Source: Heligmosomoides polygyrus polygyrus (lineage: Eukaryota; Nematoda; Chromadorea; Rhabditida; Heligmosomidae). Taken from it: DNA of 64,000 bases. Below are positions 1 through 10,400 of this stretch, piece after piece. The position numbers were made by a program, and so were the translations under genes. A model generated the notes under the pieces. That model was given only the letters and a program-made list of their open reading frames with translations. It was not told the origin of the DNA and did no database searches. The DNA lies in contig OX377206.1 of NCBI GenBank assembly GCA_947396885.1, positions 83,325,960-83,389,959 of the forward strand. The letters run 5' to 3'. Position 1 is the stretch's first letter; each line of letters opens with the position of its first letter.

Positions 1-334
1 GGTAAATTCCGGTAAATTCGGTAAATTCGTTAAATTTTTTAAAATTTAATATTAAACAAATTAGCAACTAGTTTTAAGCGGGGAAAGTAAAAAAGCGGAA
101 AACTTTTCACCAAAACACCGTCACGTTCAGAGAAACCATGTTATCTTCATTGTGTCATGCATATGTCACTCTAAAACAAACAGCACCATAAAAGCATACT
201 GCAACATACAAAATCCAACAACAAACTCTCACAATAAAAACTTCCAAGAACAACATAGGAAGCGGAGGTCACCTTAATGATCAGAATAAGCGAAACTTTA
301 GAAACAACAAAACATTTTCAAGTGCACACATCAC

Positions 335-577
335 CTAGCGGTCAAAGCCGATCAGCGGAATGTTAACTTTGAGAAAAAGAAGACCTGCAAAATTTTCAGG
401 TGTGAGTGCCTTGCGGAACTCATTCAAAATTTGACCGGCGGCGGAGAAGACTCTTTCGGTTTCCACCGTTCCCGGAGGAGCACAAAAGTACCTTGGAATT
501 ATTTGAGCCAAGTGAGGAAATACAGATTTGGTGACCGGATTCGTCCAGTACTTCAACTGGTTAGCGCCTGTGTCCAA
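335..577 (-). pseudogene. hAT transposase, C-terminal dimerisation fragment
   Basis: An 80-residue frame carries the hAT C-terminal dimerisation signature: a proline/aromatic stretch followed by ETERVFSAAGQI and then LTPENFAGLLFLK. In intact hAT transposases this lies near the end of a protein of about 600 residues that also has a BED finger and an RNase H-like catalytic core. Neither is visible upstream (to the right), so only the last part remains and the gene cannot be functional. It lies inside the hAT element 1-1632. Confidence 0.75.
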
Positions 578-875
578 TAGCTCCTACTCTTATACTCTGA
601 TGCTCTTATACTGCTGATGCTTACTGAATGGCGACAAACACGACGGCAGATGTGAAAGTTCGAGAAGAAAAGGCTTGACAGGAAGCTGGATAACTTGAAT
701 CTCAGCGGGTACTATCGCAGTGGAGCGCGTTTTTAACACCAGAGCGCAGCATCTCCGCCTCATAATGTGGTTGTGGATGTTTTAATGGGGTTGAGGACCA
801 CGAACGGTAATAGCACGTTATCGGAGAAGATAGAAGCAATCGCTTCTAAACTGAGGTATAGGGTAGTAGTATGTT

Positions 876-1463
876 GGCACTATTGTACTTTCACAACTCC
901 ACGAGTCGAGGAGAGGTTGGAAAAAAATTTTTCGCCCAAACTTCGGCTAGGGGGGTTATTTGGGGTGCTGATCACGAATCTGAGATCCGTTTTCAAAATT
1001 ATGGCCGACTACGGTAGGTTACGGTAGGTACCGGTGACTAAGGCTGTCGAGGTCATGATCGCCGATTTCGCCCAAACATCGGCTAGGGGGGTTATTTGAG
1101 GTGCTGATCACGAATATGACATCCGTTTTTCGTTTTACGCTGGAGTACGGTAGGTTACGGTGGGTACCGGTGAGTAAGGTAATGGTCACCGATTGCACCC
1201 AAACTCCAGCGTAAAACGAAAAACGGATGTCATATTCGTGATCAGGACCTCAAATAACCCCCCTAGCCGAAGTTTGGGCGAAATCGGCGATCATGACCTC
1301 GGCAGCCTTAGTCACCCGTACCTACCGTAATCGGCCGTAATTTTGAAAACGGATCTCAGATTCGTGATCAGCACCCCAAATAACCCCCCTAGCCGAAGTT
1401 TGGGCGAAATTTTTTTTTCCAACCTCTCCTCGACTCGTGGAGTTGTGAAAGTACAATAGTGCC
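876..1463. mobile_element. Foldback (MULE-like) non-autonomous element with 9-bp target duplication
   Basis: The element starts GGCACTATTGTACTTTCAC and ends with its reverse complement. It is flanked by the direct repeat TAGTATGTT (867-875 and 1464-1472). The two halves are almost entirely inverted copies, with the centre near 1175-1203. Each half holds two copies of a GATCACGAAT-TGA-ATCCG module and GGGGGTTATTTG blocks. No transposase is present. A 9-bp duplication and long inverted repeats fit Mutator-like elements. Confidence 0.75.
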
Positions 1464-1639
1464 TAGTATGTTTCCTATTCCATTCGATTGATAGGGACAT
1501 GATTTTGCATGAAAAAAATCGTTAAATTTTCCGGTAAATTTCGGAATTTACCGAAAATTTTCGGTAAGAGAATTTTTCGCGAAAATGCCGGTAAATCCGG
1601 TAAACCGGTAAATCGGTAAACGCACACCCTTGGTCTGCA

Positions 1640-2500
1640 GCAAGTCATGAGGCACGGTTCCCACGACCGCTGCGGAGCTCATCGCGCACGCGACAGTCGT
1701 CGTCGCGGGCGAGGCGACTATTCGTACATAAAGACCGCCCCTCGTCTCGCGCGGACGCAGTCGCAATCGCGGCAGCTGTCCACGTGATTCCAGCGTGCTT
1801 GCTGATTGAGTCAAGAGGATCGAGGCCTGACTCACGCGTAAGACAGGTGGTTCGTAAGGTAGAAGTAGGTACGCTAGGGTTTTCGGGAAGGCTGGCTACG
1901 ATTCCAGTGTCGTTTTCATCACAGTGTTCGTAGCTTGACGACTTTATGTGATTGTCGGATAGTTTTAAGATAATGCTAGTAGGTTTTCGTTTCGAATATG
2001 TTTGTATTTATAGAAGCACGGATAATTTCCTTGTCTGCGATTGCCAGCCGGAGTAAACACTCGGAGCTGGGAATGCTTCTGAGCGTTACAAAGTGCAGTC
2101 ACTGCCTAATTTCACACGAAAGCATTTGGCTGGAATAGAACCTGGAGCTTACTAATACGTAAAGGTTTGAATGGAAGTTTTGTGAAACAAGCCTAACGAA
2201 GCCTTAGTGTAATTAGAGGTTTGAAAGAAGACAGAAACATGTTAGCCTCATTCTCAGAAAGTAGGGTGTTGAGCTCCCTGATGCTCCTATGAATGAGGTA
2301 ACTTGACCTCACTCTCGATCTTGGGGTTTGCAGATAGAGTCTGAGATGCCCTCTTGTCAGTTGTCAAAGGGGCACCAAAATCCCGACTGGGTCAATGGAA
2401 AGCCTTCCTGTCAGAACTGTGAGCAACATGATTAAATCTGCTCTTCTTCTTTTTTTTCTAGTCTAAAGGCTAGACAAACCAAGCATTTTAGCCCCGTCGG
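1640..2500. other. No recognisable gene
   Basis: After a GC-rich patch at 1640-1800 this stretch shows no convincing exon, RNA gene or named repeat. The short open frames lack splice context or recognisable motifs. Confidence 0.4.
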
Positions 2501-2516
2501 ACCCACTCGGAATCAT

Positions 2517-3090
2517 TACTATATATTGTCATAACTCAGACCACGGCATTTCAGAAAAAGCTTACGGATGAAGTTGTTCTGAATACTTTCAAGGAGTTTT
2601 ATGTCCTTCTTTTGACGGGGACTGAAGACTGAAAGACCACATTCTACAATGAGCCTTACGTAAGATTTGTTGGCTCTCACGATAGAAGGCTGGCCTTTGG
2701 TTTTCAATACCTTAAACAAATTGTTAATTCGGTAGTTAGCCTTCTTTACAAATGCTTTATAATGCTGTTCAAAGCTTAGGTTTCAGGAAAAATGGAACCC
2801 TAAATCTCGTGGACTGGAAAGTAGTTCTAAAACAGATCGATTGAACGTGTAGGTTGGAAGGTGACTTCTAGATTTTGACTGTACCACAAGGCAATGCAAT
2901 TTTTCAGCAGAAAGAGGTAGTTCCCAGGTGTTCGCCCATTTTTCAACAATTTTATAACAATTTAAATGCATCAGATTTAGTTTTATTGAAAAGCATGCCC
3001 ACAAGCACCAAAATGCTGGCGTATTTCTTTAAAACACAAGGAAAACCTGACGTTCAATCTTCTTTGTTTGTTTTGGGTGAAGTTTAAGGA
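2517..3090 (-). pseudogene. CR1-like non-LTR retrotransposon, reverse transcriptase C-terminal fragment
   Basis: Two minus-strand frames, separated by a frameshift, match the end of a LINE reverse transcriptase. The upstream one (2783-3004) has WANTWELPLSAEKLHCLVV and RDLGFHFS, the thumb region after the catalytic domain. The downstream one (2519-2719) has SYVRLIVECGLSVFSPRQKKDIKLLESIQNNF. The YADD catalytic motif, the endonuclease and everything upstream are missing, so this is a 5'-truncated dead copy. A second copy of the same kind is at 52.7-53.2 kb. Confidence 0.7.
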
Positions 3091-3128
3091 TCGTAATCGA
3101 ATATGGTATTGTTTTAGTAACAGGTTTT

Positions 3129-3380
3129 TCAGGAAACGGTTGAGTTCCTCAGTTTTCCAGTTAATTTGCTATCATTCATTCGCCGTCTCGAGAGAGCAGA
3201 CATCTGAAAGAGGGGCTGTGATTTGAGTGGCAGTGTACGTTGGCGGTGAAAGAGTGTGTAAGACGGCGAGCTACATGCAGAGATCATGGTGGCGGGGAGG
3301 GCGCGAGACAACGCGACGAAAAAGCGCGAAGCGGCAACGGCTAGCAGCTCGTCCGAAGCCATTTCTGATGTAATTGGACA
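3129..3380 (-). CDS. Candidate exon(s), unrecognised
   Basis: On the minus strand an acceptor-like TTACATCAG near 3365 is followed within a few bases by ATG and a GC-rich frame beginning MASDELLAVAASRFF. A second strong acceptor (CCCCTCTTTCAG) precedes a short frame ending in a stop at 3129. Codon use is unlike the AT-rich surroundings. No domain is recognised and the exon borders are uncertain. It could also be a promoter-proximal GC patch. Confidence 0.25.
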   Translation of the reverse strand, partial: CPITSEMASDELLAVAASRFFVALSRALPATMISACSSPSYTLFHRQRTLPLKSQPLFQMSALSRRRMNDSKLTGKLRNSTVS

Positions 3381-3396
3381 TGCAGAACACTTTTCC

Positions 3397-3662
3397 CTAT
3401 GATGACATCGTTAAGAAGCGACCTCCTCCAACTAGGATTGCACCGAAATCGATAGCTATTTGCTCAAGGTGATCGCGGCTGACCATTCTCTTAAGGAATA
3501 TGGCTCGAAAGGGTGCATAAACATTAACTGTTCTAGCAAACTCTGGGACGTGATATCGTACATGGTCGTTCTCGTTCATGGTAGTCTCGAAACAAATAAA
3601 TGCACATAAGAGCATGGTAAACACAGCGCCGTTCCCACAACAAAGGTACATCTTTAAATAAA
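3397..3662 (-). CDS. Candidate terminal exon, unrecognised
   Basis: A minus-strand frame opens just after the acceptor-like CTTTTATTTAAAG and runs to a stop at 3397. It has a hydrophobic start and then a soluble stretch containing MNENDHVRYHVPEFARTV. The upstream frame at 3838-4035 may be another piece of the same transcript. Nothing in the family is recognised. Support is codon texture and an acceptor only. Confidence 0.25.
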
Positions 3663-4319
3663 AGAATACAAACAAAGCAAGAAGGGAGAAACCACTTTTA
3701 TGATAAAGTCTTAACCTTGGACCTGGCTAAATGGAATTCTGCACTTCTAGCTAGGCGCATCATTCCCAACTAAAAACACGTTATTTGCTTAAAGCCGACA
3801 ATTTATACAAGAGATAACATCTCACAGAGAGGGGTTTCTACTGCCCTAGTTCTTCTAAGCAATAATGTGCAACTTTTATAACAAACGCATCACTTGGTCC
3901 TAGAATCATGAGGCTAAGTATGCGCGGATGCAATTGCACCCAGCGCGGATTCTGGAATTCTTCGTAAAATAGCGCGCCCCAATAGCAAAATGTGACCCAG
4001 CGCCAAAATATGTCGCGTTCACTCACAAATGCATTCTGCTGCTTATTATGCCAATTTTTATGCTACATTTGCAAGTACTGTGTTTCTATCTTACTTTCTC
4101 GAGAAGTATTTGTTCTATGTATTGTTACTTGTGTCGCTTATCCGTACAGAACGCATGTGAGTCGCTCTTAAGTGGAAAAACTAGAGGGGAGTCGTCGAGG
4201 GCGCGTAAATGAAATTCCTCTTGAGCAAACAGGATTATAAACGGCGGATATCAGGACCGGCTCACCGTAACCTTAGGCGTCGGGTGAGACGTCCATTTTG
4301 CAATCGCAGAACAAGGCTA

Positions 4320-4745
4320 GGAAGGGACTCCATGGTGTGCCATACAACCTGCTCGTATGGAGACTGCTTTCTTCGCTTAGGGAGAGTTCGCGGCGGGGTT
4401 CTGCGCTCTTCGAGCGCAGAGCAAGGCTAGGGAAGGGACTCCATGGTGTGCCATACAACCTGCTCGTATGGAGACTGCTTTCTTCGCTCAGGGAGAGTTC
4501 GCGGCTGGGTTCTGCGCTCTTCGAGCGCAGAGCCAGGCTAGGGAAGGGACTCCAGAGTGTGTGTCATACAAGCTGCTCGTACGGAGACTGCTTTCTTCGC
4601 TCAGGGGGAGTTCGCGGCGGGGTTCTGCGCTCTTCGAGCGCAGAGCAAGGCTAGGGAAGGGACTCCAGGGTGTGTGTCATACAAGCTGCTCGTACGGAGA
4701 CTGCTTTCTTCGCTCAGGGGGAGTTCGCGGCTAGATTTTGCGCTC
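4320..4745. repeat. 111-113 bp tandem repeat, four units
   Basis: The anchor GAAGGGACTC recurs at 4321, 4432, 4543 and 4656, giving periods of 111, 111 and 113. Each unit contains a 7-bp-stem hairpin (CTGCGCT/AGCGCAG). It lies wholly inside the element 4231-5091. Confidence 0.85.
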
Positions 4746-4834
4746 TTCCAGCGGCGAAGCGAATACGGCTGAAACAATGCGCAAAAAACGCGCAACGTCG
4801 TGTAGACGTCGAAACCTCCCAGATCTCAGACACT

Positions 4835-4945
4835 CAGCTGAAGTGCGAGAACGCCGCGGCGCCCGGGAACCGAACCCCCGACATCCTTCGCATGAAGTAA
4901 ACCCTCTAACTACTGCACCACGACCCACTTGCACACGGTGCTATC
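4835..4945 (-). repeat. tRNA-like sequence (SINE head or tRNA relic)
   Basis: On the minus strand GTGGTGCAGTAGTTAGAGG (A-box-like) is followed about 40 bases later by GGGGGTTCGGTTCCC (B box in a T-arm-like hairpin). No full cloverleaf with a clear anticodon arm could be folded by eye, so this is called tRNA-derived, not a working tRNA. Confidence 0.4.
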
Positions 4946-5189
4946 GCGGGCGCACAAGACATCGATCGGACGTCGCAGCGTGGACGCGGACGCGCGATCT
5001 CTGAGCTAGGAGGGCGCAGACAGCAAAGTCTCGGCGCGACCCGCACTGCGGTTACGGTGAGCCGGTCCTGATATCCGCCGTTTATAATTGTCTCTTGAGC
5101 AAACTTATTGCAGGTGATAGATAGTAGAGCGAAACACGAGTTGGTCCCGAAGTTGTGCCGCGGTTTGTTCTGTAAATGAACACGTTTTG

Positions 5190-5950
5190 ACACTAGTTAA
5201 AAGTTCCGACTCCACCGACACGACTTCCGTCGAAAAAAATTTTTTCGTTGAAACCTTAACTAGGGGGATATATGGGGTACTGATCACGAATCTGACATCC
5301 GTTTTTCACGATTCGGTCGGAGACCACTCATACCGTTAACAAGGGTGGTCCAGGCAGGGTCACCGATTTCGCTGAAACTTTGTCTTCTAGGGGGGGGGGG
5401 GGTATTTGGGGTGTTGATCACGAATCTGACATCCGCCATCCATACTTCTCAACCATTCTTGGAAAGCAGAGCTGTCCAGGTCAAGCTTCTCGTACAAATC
5501 CTTCGATCTGAAGTCAGACAGTTCGGCTTGGCGTCGATTCCTTTGGAGAGCTTGAAGTACCATGGTTGTAGCATATTCAACAGACAGCTCGAAACAGCAG
5601 TCAATCCTTTTCTTTTTTTCCTGCCAATATCGCGGATTTCGTAACTCGATGAACCGACCACATACCCATACCAATCTCTACCTGCCGTCACTGGCAGAAA
5701 CTTTAAGAATGTGATCCTGTGCCTTCCTGTATCTATATTATGCAGCCGAATCGTGAAAAACGGATGTCAGATTCGTGATCAGCACCCTCAATAACCCCCT
5801 AGACGAAGTTTCAGCGCTCCGACCGAATCGTGAAAAACGGATGTCAGATTCGTGATTAGCACCTCAAATACCCCATTAGACGAAGTTTCAGCGAAAAATT
5901 TTTTTTCGACCGAAGTCGTGTCGGTGGAGTCGGAACTTCTAAGTAGTGTC
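5190..5950. mobile_element. Foldback element, relative of the 876-1463 family
   Basis: The ends are inverted copies: GACACTAGTTAAAAGTTCC on the left and its diverged reverse complement ending AGTAGTGTC on the right. Inside are two module pairs, GATCACGAATCTGACATCCG at about 5281 and 5415 and inverted at about 5761 and 5838. A run of 13 G lies at about 5391-5403. The flanks CACGTTTT and CTCGCTTT agree at 6 of 8 bases and may be a decayed target duplication. Confidence 0.6.
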
Positions 5951-5958
5951 CTCGCTTT

Positions 5959-6715
5959 GGTACTATTGTACTTTTGGTACCCCACTTAATCTTGTTTAAA
6001 ATAGGTCTACTAGGGGTAATCTGCCATGGGAAGAACGAATATCATAGTCGTTTATTGCGGAAATGTCTTATAAGCCCGCTATATTAAGTTGGAATCGCCC
6101 AAGGCCTTGCGAAATAGCGGGCGCTGGTAAGAGACGCAGAGACTCCGCCCCCTACCAGCACGCATTCGCGGCCGTCTCGAGTGGGGGGAGGGTTACCATA
6201 GTATGCCGTGGCGCGCAGGCGTCGCGACTAGATACTCGTAGCGAATTAAACGCAGTCTTATCTCCTCGTTTCGATTACAGATTCGGTCTTATTTTCTTCC
6301 GAATAGGGCAAGGGAGGGACCTCTAGGATGAAGGCAGTTTTAACACGGGTGTCCTAGTGGGCCACACCCGGAGTCCCATCCCCTGTCTAATTATGTGCTC
6401 TCCTCCGCGTGAGCGAAAGAGAGCACACAACAGAGCTTTCAAGCCTTTTCGAGATTTCAAGGCTTATGCCCTGGCTAACCTCTGCTGCAGGCTAGGAACG
6501 GCGAAGTAGTGCGCATCGTTAGGAGGCGGAGTCTCTGCGTCTCTTATCAGCGCGCGCTATCTCGCAAGGCCTTAAGCAATTAGAGCTTAATATGACGGGC
6601 TTATAAGGCATTTCCGCAAAAAACGACTATGATATTCGTTATTCCCATGGCAGACTACCCCTAGTAGACCTATTTTGAACAAGATTAAGTGGGGTACCAA
6701 AAGTACAATAGTACC
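5959..6715. mobile_element. Inverted-repeat element with 8-bp target duplication
   Basis: Terminal inverted repeats of about 190 bp (5959-6152 and 6522-6715) begin GGTACTATTGTACTTTTGG and are about 90 percent identical by eye. The direct repeat CTCGCTTT flanks it at 5951-5958 and 6716-6723. The middle has no credible transposase. Its terminal GGYACTATTGTACTTT resembles that of the 876-1463 element, so the two probably share a transposase source. Confidence 0.8.
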
Positions 6716-6789
6716 CTCGCTTTTTTCAGAAAGAAACTGGTAGTGAATCATGCTATTTTCGCTCAAATCTGAAGGTGATTAAGATGTGG

Positions 6790-7075
6790 GACACGGCTGG
6801 CAGCTGTCGGAGCCCGCACCAAGCTTCACCATGATGGAATCATCCCTACCTACCCGGAAATCCAGGTTAAACAAGACGCTCTCTTTGACACAATACTGAC
6901 GCCTTATACTCCTGCGACCCATCGCCGACGAACCGCGGGAGTATACCAAAGCCCTCAGTATTGTATCAATGAGGACGCCTTTTTTTAAGCCTGGGTTTCC
7001 GGGTAATTTCATGACTTGTGCATTCGTTAAGCCATCCGTACAGAAGCTTGCGCGCGCCTCAACTTTACCATGGTT
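6790..7075. repeat. Foldback repeat
   Basis: ACCCGGAAATCCAGGTT and a tract around GACACAATACTGACGCC on the left recur inverted on the right (CAGTATTGTATCAATG, GCCTGGGTTTCCGGGT), centred near 6925. The minus-strand open frame across it is a by-product. No target duplication was identified. Confidence 0.5.
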
Positions 7076-7435
7076 CTGTTCGAACCACACACATTTGTTT
7101 TGAATTCAACGGTTTCTCTCCTCGGATTCGTATTCTGCTGGCTTAGCTTAGTACCCCACTGTGGCATAGTCGCCGGGCTGATGTTTGGTAGTTGTCGGGA
7201 TGTAGCCTCGAAGCTATCTTTAGGATGTGGCCGATTTTGGTAACACAGGACGCCTACTCCCTGAGTTCCTTAGTTAGGGCATGGGGCAACCTTCAGCTAA
7301 ATACTCTATCTTCTCACTACAGAAATAGAAACAAAAACATCACAAATAATAGATCATTATTCGATTCTGTCGGAAGCATTGACGTGGTTTTCTTTCTAGA
7401 TTTTTTTCGTAGTTATGTGCATACCATTATTTCAG

Positions 7436-10400
7436 AAGCTTGCACATGTTGAGCAGTGACAATGATGGCTATAATCTGAGGTATAGAAGGTCGCTTTCGA
7501 GATCTCCTGTACCTACCAAGAGAAGTGGTGGCGATGACAACATCGAATATCAGTCAGAGGAGTCGGAGTACGGTTTTGTAATTTTCTCAAATTTCGCTGC
7601 ATTAATTGAGTTGCATTATCTTTTAAGAAACATTAGAAAGGGAGTAATTGGTAAAAAATGTAAGTGCAATCCTAGCTTGGTGTGGCTTCGTTTGTTTTAT
7701 CACTTTGAATTTGATTAAGAGCCCTGTGTCTGCTTTAAAGGGTATGTGCGCTGGAGCAATTCCAAGGGACGGGTGGTGCGGTACAGGAGGCGTAGGATGT
7801 GGTTGTTCCCGCAAAAAGGGCCGCATGGAAATACAGAGAAAAAGCTCCGTCGGTTTTCTGTAGGTTCTCGTTGCCTTTTGTGCCGAAACTATTTGTTACC
7901 TGTATCACCTGTCGTCACATTTATCATCGAGTTGCCTGAGCGGGTGCCAGCTGCGTCTCTGTTAGTGCCAGAGTGCTCCAATGGTCCTCCTCACTCGATT
8001 GACACGAAGAGCGTCATATCGTTCGTTAGGGCGCTCACGAAGAAGTCGAACCAACGCTTTGGTAGGCGTCCTGTGTTCTCTTGACATCCCGCAGAATCCC
8101 GTTGGTGACGGATCTTGTCCAGCGGGTGTCTGCGAAGCGCATTGCGTGACCGGCCCACCTAATTTTCGACGACTTGGCCCATGCGACAACGTCTCTGATC
8201 TTCGAACGTCGACGAAGCTGTGAACTCCGAAGGCCTCCCACGCGTGCGTCGTGTCACTCCGAGCACCGTCCTCTCGATTCCACGCTGCGCGACACCGATC
8301 ACGTGTTTATCCTGCATTGGTATCGCCCATGTCTCTAAGCCGTATGTTAGGACAGGAAGAACAACTGCAGTCGAATAGGTGAGACGGAGTCGGACGTTCT
8401 TCGTCTTCTCCGCGACTTTTTCGACGCTCTTGAAAGCTTCCCAGGCCGCTCGTTTTCTTTTGTCCAGCTCCAGCGCTAGGTCGTCGGCCATGTTGACTTC
8501 GCGACCAGATACACGTAGCTGAAGCATTCGGAGATGTTCGTTCCGTTGAACTTTAGTTTTTTCTTTTACTTTTGATCCGGATACTTCTATACAGTCTATT
8601 GTTGCGCTGTGCTCAGGAGAGAGCCCTATCAGAAAAGTTTCTTCAAACATCGGACCACTGCCGCGAGGGTCGTATATGAGCTCTTGAATAGAACTATGTT
8701 TGAGTGCCTGTACAGCTAGTCTTTTCTACTTACCTAGTACTCAGAATTAGATATTGCCTTTGGCAGAAAAAGAGTTGTCTGTTCTAGATAGGTCTCTTTA
8801 CAAGTTATTTATTTTGGACTCTGCGATTGTTTTTCGTTGCATGTGCAATGCTCTTTAGATCTTTCAGGGAGTCCGAGACAGCTTCTGAAGTCAGTGAGAT
8901 TGGAGTGACATCTAGCAAGAAGCATACAGTCAGTGAATTCTATCGGACGGTAACGAGGATATACCCTGACCTGAACGAAACCGAAACATGCACCAGAATA
9001 CGCACGACTCCCGATGTCGCAGTCGTGTAGGTAAAATTTTCGTTCTTTCTCTCTTCGTGGTTTCATCGGTGCAAGCCTTCTTGTTTTCCTTCGTGATGTG
9101 GGGTTCACTGATCACAACAATATGTGTGTGGAAACCAAGCCTCATTTTGATGCGGGGTGGATTACTTATTGATATTTGTTTTCATAGTTTAGTTGATTTA
9201 TTGCTTTGAACTTCGATTTGAGCTTCGATTCGATTTGTTTTGAGCTTTATAGACAACGCTTCTAATTCATTTGGATCTGTCATAGTGGGAATGGAGAACA
9301 TTACTATGTCTTTTCGACATCGTTGTATAAGAGTGAAAGCAAACTGTCATAGCAGGCCAACAGACTGAGTTAGTCTGTGAGAGAGCATAAGCAAGCGGTT
9401 TGTGATTTCCTGTCATGAGTCGCCATCTTGGGTGTGTAATTGCTTCCTTGAAGAGTTATCTTGTTGTGAGTTCTATATTTTTCTTGGTTCATTCGCGTTG
9501 TTTTTGTTCGATTATTAAAAGAACGAAACGCTAAGGAATAGATTCGAGAAGCATTTGTGGAATAACCCATCATCTACAGGGGAACCATAAGTATTGCAAC
9601 AAAAACTTAGTCGTATACAAAGGCTAGCAATGCACTAAATTTGGTACAGTTTGAAAGACTGTTTGCCTTAGGTATCCTACTATATATAAGCGAGAACGGT
9701 CGTTTGTCTGTGGGTGAGTGCGTTTGTTTGTGGGTGTGTTTATTTGCACAGAAGTAGGGAAGGGGGGGGGGGGAAGGGGTTGTAGTTGTAACCAGTTGTC
9801 AACTGTTGTAGTTGTCGACAGGCGTCCATGTTCAGACGACATGTCACCAATGTCGCGCAAAGAACGTTAAGGTTGAGAAGAGGTGTCACCGATGTCCCGC
9901 AAGGGGTGTTCGGATTCAGACGACGTGTGACTGATGTCGCGCAAAGCAGGCCCGACTTGAGAAGACATGTCACCGACGTCGTTCATCAGGTGCCTGGATT
10001 CAGAAGAGGTGTCACCAATGTCGCGAAAGTCCTTCCAGGCTCAGACGACGTGTCACCGATGTCGCGCCAGGGTTCCGAATTCTCACAACGTGTCAACAAT
10101 GTCACCCAAAGCACGTTAAGGTTGAGAACACATGTCACCGACGTCGTTCATCAGGTGCCTGGATTCAGAAGGGGTGTCACCGATGTCGCGAAAGGCCTTC
10201 CAGATTCAGACGACGTGTTACCAGTGAAGGTGGGACCAGTAATGGGGACCGGTGAAGGATGGGGTTCCAGTAAGGGGGACCGGTAAAGGGTTGACCAATA
10301 AAGGAGGGACCAGTGAAGGTTGGAGCAGCAATGGGGACCGGTGAGGGGGATCCAGCGAAGGGGGAACCGGTGAAGGAGGGGAGAGGGGTCCAGTGAAGGA

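Larger units (their letters stand above)
1..1632. mobile_element. hAT DNA transposon, right part; left end outside the window
   Basis: The right terminus reads, outward-in on the minus strand, CAAGGGTGTGCGTTTACC, which is the usual form of a hAT terminal repeat (CA-rich start, GGTGTGC). Subterminal GGTAAAT/CCGGTAAA repeats occur at 1527-1628 and again at 1-40, so the left terminus lies close to or just beyond base 1. A hAT transposase C-terminal fragment sits inside on the minus strand. A 588-bp foldback element (876-1463) is inserted in the body. The 8 bases after 1632 (GTCTGCAG) would be the target duplication, which cannot be confirmed without the left end. Confidence 0.6.
4231..5091. mobile_element. 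Inverted-repeat element with internal 111-bp tandem array and 13-bp flanking repeat
   Basis: Near-perfect terminal inverted repeats of about 40 bp (ATTATAAACGGCGGATATCA inward at both ends) bound an 861-bp element. The direct repeat CTCTTGAGCAAAC lies immediately outside both ends (4218-4230 and 5092-5104). The interior holds four tandem units of 111-113 bp (about 4320-4745), each with the hairpin CTGCGCT-CTTCG-AGCGCAG, then a tRNA-like segment. The overlapping open frames here are by-products of the tandem repeat. The superfamily is unknown, because a 13-bp duplication is longer than the common cut-and-paste classes make. Confidence 0.65.

Noticed and set aside
4320..4745. CRISPR-like array
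   Set aside because: Units of 111-113 bp are contiguous with no spacers, inside a eukaryotic transposon.
4209..4772. Several overlapping R/S/L-rich frames
   Set aside because: All fall in the 111-bp tandem repeat and are open in several frames.
9828..10286. 152-residue frame with 14-residue repeats
   Set aside because: The 42-bp minisatellite period is a multiple of three, which keeps the frame open automatically, and the frame shifts part-way.
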